Assembly (NCBI RefSeq): GCF_019880635.1
Contig: NZ_JAINVX010000002.1
Span: forward strand, 1-64,000
DNA: 64,000 bases
Direction of reading: 5' to 3'
From: Hanstruepera marina
GTDB taxonomy: Bacteria; Bacteroidota; Bacteroidia; Flavobacteriales; Flavobacteriaceae
The notes under the pieces were generated by a model that saw nothing but the letters and a program-made list of their open reading frames with translations, had not been told where the DNA came from and searched no databases. Numbering within the stretch: position 1 is the first letter of the stretch; each line of letters opens with the position of its first letter. The position numbers and the translations under genes were made by a program. Positions 7,453 to 12,847 of the stretch are shown here, one piece after another.

Positions 7453-7591
7453 TACGCACAACGGTCTCGTATAACCGTCAGTTACGGGTTAATATGCGTT
7501 AATTTTCGGTTAAGCACAGACGTTAGCAATTCCGAGTGGATTCGGACGTAGTCGAATCCGCCGTAATTGCGGTTATACATTGTTGTAGCAC
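7453..7591 (-). repeat. attC-like cassette site 6
   Basis: Outer segments ACAACGGTCTCGTATAACCG (7458-7477) and GCGGTTATACATTGTTGTAG (7569-7588) pair imperfectly. The centre has TTCGGACGTAGTCGAA-type short inverted repeats. It is more divergent than sites 3, 4, 7 and 10. The right word (TACGCACAAC) matches the far end of the composite cassette and the left word (GTTGTAGCAC) matches the end of the next one. Confidence 0.7.
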
Positions 7592-7595
7592 GTTT

Positions 7596-8084
7596 TTATT
7601 CACAATTATTTAATTCAGAATAATATTTAATCGGATTACGATTTCTATATTTTATTCCACTTAATGATTCGCAAAACTTTTCTTTATCCGCATTTATTAT
7701 TAATTCCAAATACTCAATAAATTCCTCTGCATATTCTCCATCTGCAAAACTCGCGAGATTTAAACTCGGCAAGTAGAAGTCAGAATTTTTTTCAGAAGTC
7801 ACTTGTTCAAAAATCAGTCGAGTAGTTTCATAGAAAAAGTCGGTTTTTCCTAGTTTGTGGTCAGGTCCAGTTGTTCCATAATATAATCCGAATTCAGTAT
7901 AGTTTTCAGGAACTAATTTTATTAAAATATATTCAGGAATTTTCTTTTTCCCTAAATATAATTCAGATGCAGTATTTAAGTTTTTTTCGTATTCAGTTTC
8001 ATTCACAGTTTTTAATTCAGTCAAATTTTCAAAAGTCAGAAACGAAAAAATTATTAAAAAAGGTAATGTTAAAATCTTGTTCAT
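7596..8084 (-). CDS. hypothetical secreted protein (cassette gene)
   Basis: 162 residues with an N-terminal signal peptide (MNKILTLPFLIIFSFLTFEN). The mature part is acidic with no membrane segments and no family I recognise; it ends in YYSELNNCE. The stop codon is 4 bp from the site arm. Cassette ends are GTTGTAGCAC (7582-7591) and GTGCTACAAC (8100-8109). Probably periplasmic or exported; role unknown. Confidence 0.65.
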   Translation of the reverse strand: MNKILTLPFLIIFSFLTFENLTELKTVNETEYEKNLNTASELYLGKKKIPEYILIKLVPENYTEFGLYYGTTGPDHKLGKTDFFYETTRLIFEQVTSEKNSDFYLPSLNLASFADGEYAEEFIEYLELIINADKEKFCESLSGIKYRNRNPIKYYSELNNCE

Positions 8085-8099
8085 AGGTTTTTCTCAAAT

Positions 8100-8238
8100 G
8101 TGCTACAACGTTTTTGGCTATGGTTTCGTTGCGTGAAAATCCGCGAGGATTTTCCGCCGTAAACCGAAGATAGTAAAAGTGCGAGGACTTTCCGAGAGGA
8201 AAGTCAGAAGCAATGAACTATAGCCGGTGTTACCACAC
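8100..8238 (-). repeat. attC-like cassette site 7
   Basis: Arms GGCTATGGTTTCGTTGCG (8117-8134) and CAATGAACTATAGCCGG pair imperfectly. Inner inverted repeats include GGACTTTCC/GGAAAGTC and GGATTTTCCGCC. Sequence and organisation closely match site 4 at 3190-3327, a second pair of near-copies in the array. Confidence 0.78.
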
Positions 8239-8246
8239 GTTTTTAT

Positions 8247-8771
8247 TCAATTCAATTTTTTATTTTCCAGAATATCAAATCCGAAATACCCTTTCCTAAC
8301 TTCCAATTCCACATTTGTATAAAATTCCATTTTTTCATAGTACTTGTGTGGAAAAACTAGTTCTTTTATTTTTCCATTATAGTTTATGTCAAAAGTCGGT
8401 TTTCGTTCATCTCTATGATATTTTCTTCCAGGTAAAGAAGAACGTTCTACTATTTCATACGTCTCTTTTACAGGTGTTGCATCGGCTAAATAAAAATTGG
8501 TCAGCATAAATATTGAGCAGGCTAAAAATCCGAAACCGCAGATGTAATGCATCGAAGAGTAAAAGTAAAGTCCTATTCCGCTGTAATTATAAGTTTTTCC
8601 AAAATTTTTAAAATCAGCAAGAAAAGCTACAATTCCAGCCACAAGTATAATTCCGATTAAGATTTTTAAGTCGATTATAGTATTCCGAAATATTGTCACT
8701 TGCCACGCCATTAGACATAATCCTAAAATGAATATTGTCGGATAGAATATTTTTCGTTGTTTTTTTGTCAT
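8247..8771 (-). CDS. hypothetical membrane protein, four TM segments (cassette gene)
   Basis: 174 residues. Hydrophobic stretches lie at about 11-25 (FILGLCLMAWQVTIF), 33-50 (LKILIGIILVAGIVAFLA) and 66-92 (FYSSMHYICGFGFLACSIFM), followed by a C-terminal soluble domain of about 80 residues rich in Tyr, Lys and His. No family recognised. Sole gene of its cassette, ends GTTACCACAC (8229-8238) and GTGTGGTAAC (8781-8790). The start codon is about 10 bp from the cassette edge, leaving no room for its own promoter. Confidence 0.65.
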   Translation of the reverse strand: MTKKQRKIFYPTIFILGLCLMAWQVTIFRNTIIDLKILIGIILVAGIVAFLADFKNFGKTYNYSGIGLYFYSSMHYICGFGFLACSIFMLTNFYLADATPVKETYEIVERSSLPGRKYHRDERKPTFDINYNGKIKELVFPHKYYEKMEFYTNVELEVRKGYFGFDILENKKLN

Positions 8772-8780
8772 TTCTCAAAT

Positions 8781-8999
8781 GTGTGGTAACGACAGCGTTA
8801 TGCGTAGTTACGTTTTGGATTTTAAAAATAGCGAATTTATTCGCTAATTTTTATAAATACAGAGTAAACGTAAACAAATTGCGTATAATGGCAGTTGGTT
8901 CACGTTTTCCCTCGATGGGCAGGGGAAGCTGTAAATAGTACAATCCCCAAGATTCCCGCGTCGAGCGCAATTTGGCATAACGCTGTCGTTGAATCACAT
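8781..8999 (-). repeat. attC-like cassette site 8 (long or compound)
   Basis: The outer arms AACGACAGCGTTATGC (8788-8803) and GCATAACGCTGTCGTT (8975-8990) are a perfect 16-bp inverted repeat, the strongest in the array. Inside are AGCGAAT/ATTCGCT (8829-8844), a second partial arm GCGTATAATGGCAGTTGG (about 8881-8898), and a GC-richer stem (CTCGATGGG against CCCGCGTCGAG). It is about 70 bp longer than the other sites. It may be one site that swallowed the remains of another, or a genuinely longer variant. No gene lies between 8772 and 9197. Confidence 0.7.
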
Positions 9000-9065
9000 A
9001 TCCAAAGGGACGGGAGTGCGCAGCACGTAGTAACTTTGGTCAGCTTTAGCTGAATGTGATTCAAC
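8988..9065. other. 78-bp cassette without an ORF
   Basis: Between sites 8 and 9 a segment begins GTTGAATCACAT (8988-8999) and ends with the exact reverse complement ATGTGATTCAAC (9054-9065), the same cassette-end pairing seen around every gene here. It is far too short for a protein. The interior is highly structured: CCAAAG (9002-9007) pairs with CTTTGG (9034-9039) around GTGC-GCA-GCAC, next to the hairpin TCAGCT/AGCTGA at 9040-9053. It could be an empty cassette, a deletion remnant or a small structured RNA. Confidence 0.55.
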
Positions 9066-9191
9066 GGTTTGTATATGGTTTGTTGCGTGGTAAGGCAACA
9101 AATTTAGCAAGTACAAACCGAATAGAAAATCCTCGCGGATTTTCGTAAGTAGGATAGAACTAGCAATAAATTATATACGTTGTTACCACAC
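9054..9191 (-). repeat. attC-like cassette site 9
   Basis: Outer arms CAACGGTTTGTATATGGTTT (9062-9081) and AGCAATAAATTATATACGTTG pair imperfectly. The centre has AAAATCCTCGCGGATTTT (9125-9142), a perfect inner inverted repeat. The left word GTGATTCAAC belongs to the 78-bp cassette and the right word GTTACCACAC to the next two-gene cassette. Confidence 0.75.
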
Positions 9192-9197
9192 GTTTTT

Positions 9198-9434
9198 TTA
9201 GATTATAAAAGCAACTACAATTTGCAATAGAATAGACAAAATAGCAACAACCAAAAAGAATATAAAAATGTTTTTCGAGATATTCTGTGTTTTTAAAAGT
9301 CGGAATTGGTTTAGAGTATTTAAAATCAACAATTCTTTTTCGTCCATTGCTCGTAATTCAGAAAGCTTTTTGTATTTGCTGTATTTATCAAATTCGGTTG
9401 GCTCAATGTCATTGACATTTTTAATGTTTTCCAT
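9198..9434 (-). CDS. small tail-anchored hypothetical protein (cassette gene)
   Basis: 78 residues: an acidic, helical N-terminal part (MENIKNVNDIEPTEFDKYSK) and one C-terminal transmembrane helix (IFIFFLVVAILSILLQIVVA). No family recognised. It is 18 bp downstream of the other gene of the cassette, which also ends in a transmembrane helix, suggesting two membrane-anchored partners made from one transcript. Confidence 0.6.
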   Translation of the reverse strand: MENIKNVNDIEPTEFDKYSKYKKLSELRAMDEKELLILNTLNQFRLLKTQNISKNIFIFFLVVAILSILLQIVVAFII

Positions 9435-9452
9435 AAATGGTTAATCAGATTA

Positions 9453-9917
9453 TTAATTATTAAATTCAGTTATTATGTATATGCAAATCGGAACTATAAC
9501 AGCCAATGCCATTAATATAAGCGACCATTTTTCAAATCTGCTAAATGGTATTGCGTTTGGGTTTGTTTTTGGACTTATAATCTGTTGGATTTTAGCTTTT
9601 ATTCTTTTAAAGAAAGATAAGCCAGAATAGTCGGTTTTTTTAATCGGAATCAAATTTTTGTCATAATACTCAAAAGACAAAGGTTTAATATATTGTGTTG
9701 TAGAGAATTGTCGGACATTGTTTTCCGCTTCGTTTTTGTCAATTACTTGGCTAAATTTTAATTCTCCAGTTATTTTGTCAATTACGTGCAATTCCACAAC
9801 ATTATTGTAATTTAAAATTTCAAAATGTTTATGCTTATCATTTGCAAGATATTCAGTTCTCCAAACTCTATAAGTTACGGAATAAGGTTTATCGGCTTTC
9901 TTGTTTTTTATTTGCAT
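9453..9917 (-). CDS. hypothetical protein with C-terminal membrane anchor (cassette gene)
   Basis: 154 residues. A soluble domain rich in aromatic and charged residues (SVTYRVWRTEYLANDKHKHF) is followed by a basic linker and a transmembrane segment (WSLILMALAVIVPICIYIIT). No family recognised. First gene of a two-gene cassette with ends GTTACCACAC (9182-9191) and GTGTGGTAAC (9933-9942). This end word is the same as in the 8229-8790 cassette, the only duplicated word in the array. Confidence 0.62.
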   Translation of the reverse strand: MQIKNKKADKPYSVTYRVWRTEYLANDKHKHFEILNYNNVVELHVIDKITGELKFSQVIDKNEAENNVRQFSTTQYIKPLSFEYYDKNLIPIKKTDYSGLSFFKRIKAKIQQIISPKTNPNAIPFSRFEKWSLILMALAVIVPICIYIITEFNN

Positions 9918-9932
9918 ACTGTTTTGTCAAAT

Positions 9933-10067
9933 GTGTGGTAACGGTTTTGTGTATGGCTCGTTGCGGGAAATCAGCTATGATTTTCCGCCGAAACTGAAAG
10001 ATAGCAAATTGCAATGAATTCCGATTAGGAATTCAGCCGCAATGAGCTATACACGTTGTTAGCAAAT
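9933..10067 (-). repeat. attC-like cassette site 10
   Basis: Near-copy of site 3: GTGTATGGCTCGTTGCGG (9950-9967) against CCGCAATGAGCTATACAC (10037-10054), with the same inner GAATTCCGATTAGGAATTC hairpin. Only the outermost words differ (GTGTGGTAAC on the left, GTTAGCAAAT on the right), exactly as expected if the site body moves while the words belong to the cassettes. It is the first attC-like site after the attI-like site. Confidence 0.8.
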
Positions 10068-10073
10068 GTACTT

Positions 10074-10970
10074 TTATTTATTATTTACAAAGTTGTCAAG
10101 TCCGATTTGAGGTCCAAATTCTTTGTGTGATTTCCAAATTGGGAAAGAATTAAATTCCTTTTTTATTCTGTCCGCGTTGGTTTGTCTTAAAATCAAACAA
10201 TCCACTTTGTCGTTATCAAATTTTTCAAATTCATTCGAGAATTTAGAAACAACGTCCTCATATTTTACAATTCCGATTTCTTCTATTTTCTTGAATAGCC
10301 TTTTGTAATTCTTAACAAGAATAATGAAGTCAACTTTTGGTAAAATCAGAGGAATACTTTGACTCCAAACTAAATAGGAAAACACATCTTTAGTCTTTTG
10401 ATTCATAATCATAAAAAGATTCGGAATGTAAATGTCCTCTTTCATTTCATTTTCCAATGTATCAATCATACTTGTATATTCCCAAATCTTATCAGATTTG
10501 TCTTTTGGATAATACTTAAGTTCCAATTCTTTGAACTGCTGTTTTGATACTTGAGCGTTATGGTCAGTCCAATGTTTTATAAGTTCAGCCGAAGTCCATT
10601 TTAACGGTCGTTCTCTTGTTTCATCAAATTCCTGCGGATTGAAAACGTATAAGTCCAATTTTTCGCAGATTTCGCCAATTATTGGAAAGATTTCACGTCC
10701 GAAATAATCTGGTCGAAGAAAGTTGATTGATGCACTTAAATAAGTGTTTTCATATCCATCAAAACTGTCAAACAATTCAATGTCTTCTTTTTCAGTGTTT
10801 GGTTCATTGATATCTATCAAGAAATAAACTCCAGTTCGTTCATTTTCGTAATGGATTTGAGTATCAACCTCACTAATATCAATCGGAATCATTTCTTTAA
10901 ATTCCGCTTGAATTTTTTCTTTTGAAATAGGGTTTTCCTTTTTTCTGTAAAAGTATAGGTCGTAACTCAT
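10074..10970 (-). CDS. hypothetical soluble protein, first cassette gene
   Basis: 298 residues beginning MSYDLYFYRKKENPISKEKI, an opening seen in a family of uncharacterised bacterial proteins often found in immunity or polymorphic-toxin neighbourhoods; that association is from general knowledge and not proof here. No signal peptide or membrane helix. It is the cassette next to the recombinase, so by integron logic the most recently captured. Ends are GTTAGCAAAT (10058-10067) and ATTTGCTAAC (10979-10988). The ATG is about 9 bp from the attI-like edge, so it is probably expressed from a promoter in or before the recombinase gene. Confidence 0.7.
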   Translation of the reverse strand: MSYDLYFYRKKENPISKEKIQAEFKEMIPIDISEVDTQIHYENERTGVYFLIDINEPNTEKEDIELFDSFDGYENTYLSASINFLRPDYFGREIFPIIGEICEKLDLYVFNPQEFDETRERPLKWTSAELIKHWTDHNAQVSKQQFKELELKYYPKDKSDKIWEYTSMIDTLENEMKEDIYIPNLFMIMNQKTKDVFSYLVWSQSIPLILPKVDFIILVKNYKRLFKKIEEIGIVKYEDVVSKFSNEFEKFDNDKVDCLILRQTNADRIKKEFNSFPIWKSHKEFGPQIGLDNFVNNK

Positions 10971-10978
10971 TCAGGTAT

Positions 10979-11026
10979 ATTTGCTAACAATTGGATATAC
11001 GTATTACGTATATCCACATTATACGC
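10979..11026 (-). repeat. attI-like primary integration site
   Basis: Between the recombinase stop codon (11027) and the first cassette. It contains a 23-bp palindrome at 10993-11015 with arms GGATATACGTA and TACGTATATCC around one base, four bases from the core word GCTAAC. The half-site resembles the TATATACGTTGTTG ends of the cassette sites. It lacks the long two-arm fold of the attC-like sites, as attI sites do. Assignment rests on position and on the recombinase being adjacent. Confidence 0.6.
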
Positions 11027-12154
11027 CTAAGATAGTAAATCTTTTATTTTACCAAAGGTTTTGTTTGCGACATGGGTGTAGATTTCAGTTGTCTTGGTAG
11101 AGTTATGTCCCAATAACAGCTGTATATGCCTAAGGTCGGTACCCTCTTCCAAAAGATGGGTAGCAAAACTGTGTCTGAGCATGTGCGGTGTTACCTTTTG
11201 GTTCACATTAGCTCTGATTGCAGCGCTTTTTACGATTTTTAAAACACTTGAAGCGCTATACTTACTTCCCTTGGGACTTTCAAACAGGTATTTTTCTGGT
11301 CTATGTTCCCTGTAATAGCTCCTCAGGTCGGTTAAAAGCTTTGGGCTAAGAACGGTAACCCTGTCCTTGTTCCCTTTGGCCCCTCTGACGTTGATTACCA
11401 TTCGCTCACTGTCAATATCCGTTGTGCGCAACTCCAATAGCTCACTTCGTCTCAGTCCGGAAGAGTATAATAAGCCAATAATGCATCTGTGCTTGATGTT
11501 ACCAGCACAGTCGATCATTCTCAACACCTCCTTTTTAGATAAGACTTTGGGCAGGGTCTTTTTCTTTCGAGGACGCTCTATGGAGTAGAAGCGGTTGGGC
11601 ATACCAAGGACAGTTTCGTAATAGAACTTTATACTGTTGATGGCCAAGTTGACCTGAGAGTTAGAAAGACCGTCCTTAATGAGAAGTTGGAGATACTTTC
11701 TTATGTCTTGCTCATCGATCTCATTGAGCTCCTTATCCCTGAAGTGGTTGATAAATGTTTCAAAACTTGATACGTAATTTTTAACGGTATTTGCGGAATA
11801 TCTTTTCAGTTCCAGTTTAAGCAGGTAAGACTCTGGGCATGCCCTGTAACCAATCTCCAGTTTTCTTTCTCTGTACTTGTCAAGTTTAATGACAGGGTTA
11901 TTGTCGTTTACGACCTTTTCCTGAAAGAAATAGTTGCCATTGACCCAGGCCACGCCTTGGAAAGTTTTGAAAATCAGATCTAAATTGGACTTCAAGTTTG
12001 GAAGGTAGTACATGGCAAACTCGGCACTCCATGAAACATTGGGAAGCCCTTCAACAAGTGCATGTAATACTTTGTCGGAATTGAACTGGATTCCGATACA
12101 TTTTTTTTGGTCAATCAAAAGGTGTTTTAATGTGACGGTTTTATGTAATTCCAT
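11027..12154 (-). CDS. tyrosine recombinase of the cassette array (Xer-like, not IntI)
   Basis: 375 residues. Residues 1-100 are an extra N-terminal domain I do not recognise. About 105-185 is a SAM-like core-binding domain and 200-375 the catalytic domain. Catalytic residues visible: R235 (SSGLRRSELLEL), K260 (RGAKGNKDRV), H324 and R327 (TPHMLRHSFATHLL), H350 (LLGHNSTKTTE) and nucleophile Y359 (EIYTHV). The stretch between GNKDRVTVLSP and YLFESPKG is short, so the roughly 20-residue insertion that marks integron integrases is absent. It reads in the same direction as the cassettes, opposite to most integrons but like inverted-integrase types. I infer that it moves the adjacent cassettes. Confidence 0.85.
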   Translation of the reverse strand: MELHKTVTLKHLLIDQKKCIGIQFNSDKVLHALVEGLPNVSWSAEFAMYYLPNLKSNLDLIFKTFQGVAWVNGNYFFQEKVVNDNNPVIKLDKYRERKLEIGYRACPESYLLKLELKRYSANTVKNYVSSFETFINHFRDKELNEIDEQDIRKYLQLLIKDGLSNSQVNLAINSIKFYYETVLGMPNRFYSIERPRKKKTLPKVLSKKEVLRMIDCAGNIKHRCIIGLLYSSGLRRSELLELRTTDIDSERMVINVRGAKGNKDRVTVLSPKLLTDLRSYYREHRPEKYLFESPKGSKYSASSVLKIVKSAAIRANVNQKVTPHMLRHSFATHLLEEGTDLRHIQLLLGHNSTKTTEIYTHVANKTFGKIKDLLS

Positions 12155-12241
12155 TTTTTTGGGTCAAATTATGCCAAAACAAAAATATAATCCGTATTTT
12201 ATTCGAATAACTTGCGGATAAAATACATTTAATTCAATAGG
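12155..12241. promoter_or_regulatory. divergent promoter/operator region of the recombinase
   Basis: An 87-bp region between the recombinase (minus) and the zinc-ribbon gene (plus). It contains a perfect 9-bp inverted repeat, GTATTTTAT (12194-12202) and ATAAAATAC (12218-12226), and inside it the 12-bp palindrome TTATTCGAATAA (12199-12210). Such nested symmetry at a divergent promoter suggests a regulator binding site controlling recombinase expression; which protein binds is unknown. Confidence 0.45.
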
Positions 12242-12625
12242 ATGAAGAGATTACAGGAAAATTGCCTTAACTGTGAAAAGCCATTAAAAGGAAGAATCGA
12301 TAAAAAGTACTGTGACCCCAGGTGTAAGAGCGCACACCAGTACAAAATAGAAAGGGAACGTCCAGAACGGTTCTATAACAAGGTAGACAACCAACTGCGA
12401 TTGAACCGAAGAATCTTAAAAGAGTTCAACAAAGCGGGCAAGGCGGTGGTCAGGCAATCGGTGTTGATAGGTGAGGGGTTTGATCCGAAGTTCTTTACCC
12501 ATTACTGGAAGAACCAAAAAGGGGATGTTTATCTATTTGTATACGAATATGGTTTTTTGAGCAAGAAGGAGAACGGTAACGATAAATATGTTCTTATTAA
12601 GTGGCAGGATTATATGGAAAAATGA
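12242..12625 (+). CDS. zinc-ribbon hypothetical protein
   Basis: 127 residues. An N-terminal treble-clef-like zinc site, CLNCEKPLKGRIDKKYCDPR with CKSAHQYK (Cys pairs at about 8/11 and 25/29), is followed by a helical region and a C-terminal domain ending in YVLIKWQDYMEK. The same style of N-terminal ribbon occurs in the island gene at 14917. Such genes are common near integrated elements and tRNA genes in Flavobacteriaceae; the function is unknown, with DNA binding a guess. It may belong to a remnant element whose right end is at 12795. Confidence 0.7.
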   Translation: MKRLQENCLNCEKPLKGRIDKKYCDPRCKSAHQYKIERERPERFYNKVDNQLRLNRRILKEFNKAGKAVVRQSVLIGEGFDPKFFTHYWKNQKGDVYLFVYEYGFLSKKENGNDKYVLIKWQDYMEK

Positions 12626-12752
12626 ATTATATTTGAATTAATAATTAAGTATAAAAAGTAGGCAAAATCGTGAACACGATTTTGAACACGATTTTAAGAA
12701 AGTAACAACTCAAACACCCAGTGTTTGTGTTGAAAATGCGGTAAAGGTCGGG
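12626..12752. repeat. arm-type repeats before the left tRNA fragment
   Basis: No gene. The segment holds TCGTGAACACGATTTT followed directly by a second GAACACGATTTT (about 12667-12694) and the hairpin CAAACAC-CCA-GTGTTTG (12712-12728). The arrangement, short direct repeats ending in ACGATTTT just before a tRNA 3' fragment, parallels the GTGCATACGATTTT repeats before the right fragment at 36385. I read it as the right arm of a different integrated element. Confidence 0.45.
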
Positions 12753-12795
12753 CTCATAACCCGAAGGTCACTGGTTCGAGTCCAGTTCCCGCTAC
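12753..12795 (+). repeat. left attachment repeat (3' part of tRNA-Met)
   Basis: Identical over 43 bp to 36457-36499. It covers the CAT anticodon loop, the 3' side of the anticodon stem, the variable loop, the T arm (GGTTCGAGTCC) and the acceptor 3' strand CCCGCTAC of a tRNA-Met. Six further bases to the left (GTCGGG, 12747-12752) complete the anticodon stem, but no D arm or 5' acceptor strand precedes it, so this is not a functional tRNA gene. Confidence 0.8.
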
Positions 12796-12818
12796 AAATG
12801 ACAAAGTCACGTATACTA

Positions 12819-12847
12819 ACGGTTTGGTGTTGCCAAACCGTTTTTTT
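12819..12847 (+). terminator. rho-independent terminator just before the integrase gene
   Basis: Stem ACGGTTTGG (12819-12827) and CCAAACCGT (12833-12841), loop TGTTG, then a run of seven T. It would insulate the integrase from transcripts entering from the tRNA side. It also shows that the in-frame TTG at 12824 is not the real start of the integrase. Confidence 0.8.

Noticed and set aside
8735-8938. Plus-strand 67-residue frame across cassette site 8
   Set aside because: It runs antisense over the end of a cassette gene and through the palindromic site; composition is not protein-like and no start signal is seen.
77-10067. The repeated palindromes as a CRISPR array or as ordinary terminators
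   Set aside because: Units are 135-220 bp, spaced by genes of 0.5-3.5 kb, with no short uniform spacers and no cas genes. They have no T-tracts and carry paired end words that continue across each gene.
11027-12154. Calling the recombinase a true integron integrase (IntI)
   Set aside because: The IntI-specific insertion after the GNKDR motif is absent and the N-terminus is longer. I keep it as Xer-like and integron-like by context.
12733-12795. A complete tRNA-Met gene at the left repeat
   Set aside because: Only the anticodon arm, T arm and 3' acceptor strand are present. No D arm or matching 5' acceptor strand precedes them. The same holds for 36439-36499.
12824-12847. TTG start for the island integrase
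   Set aside because: It lies within the stem and T-tract of a terminator; the ATG at 12848 gives a normal N-terminus.
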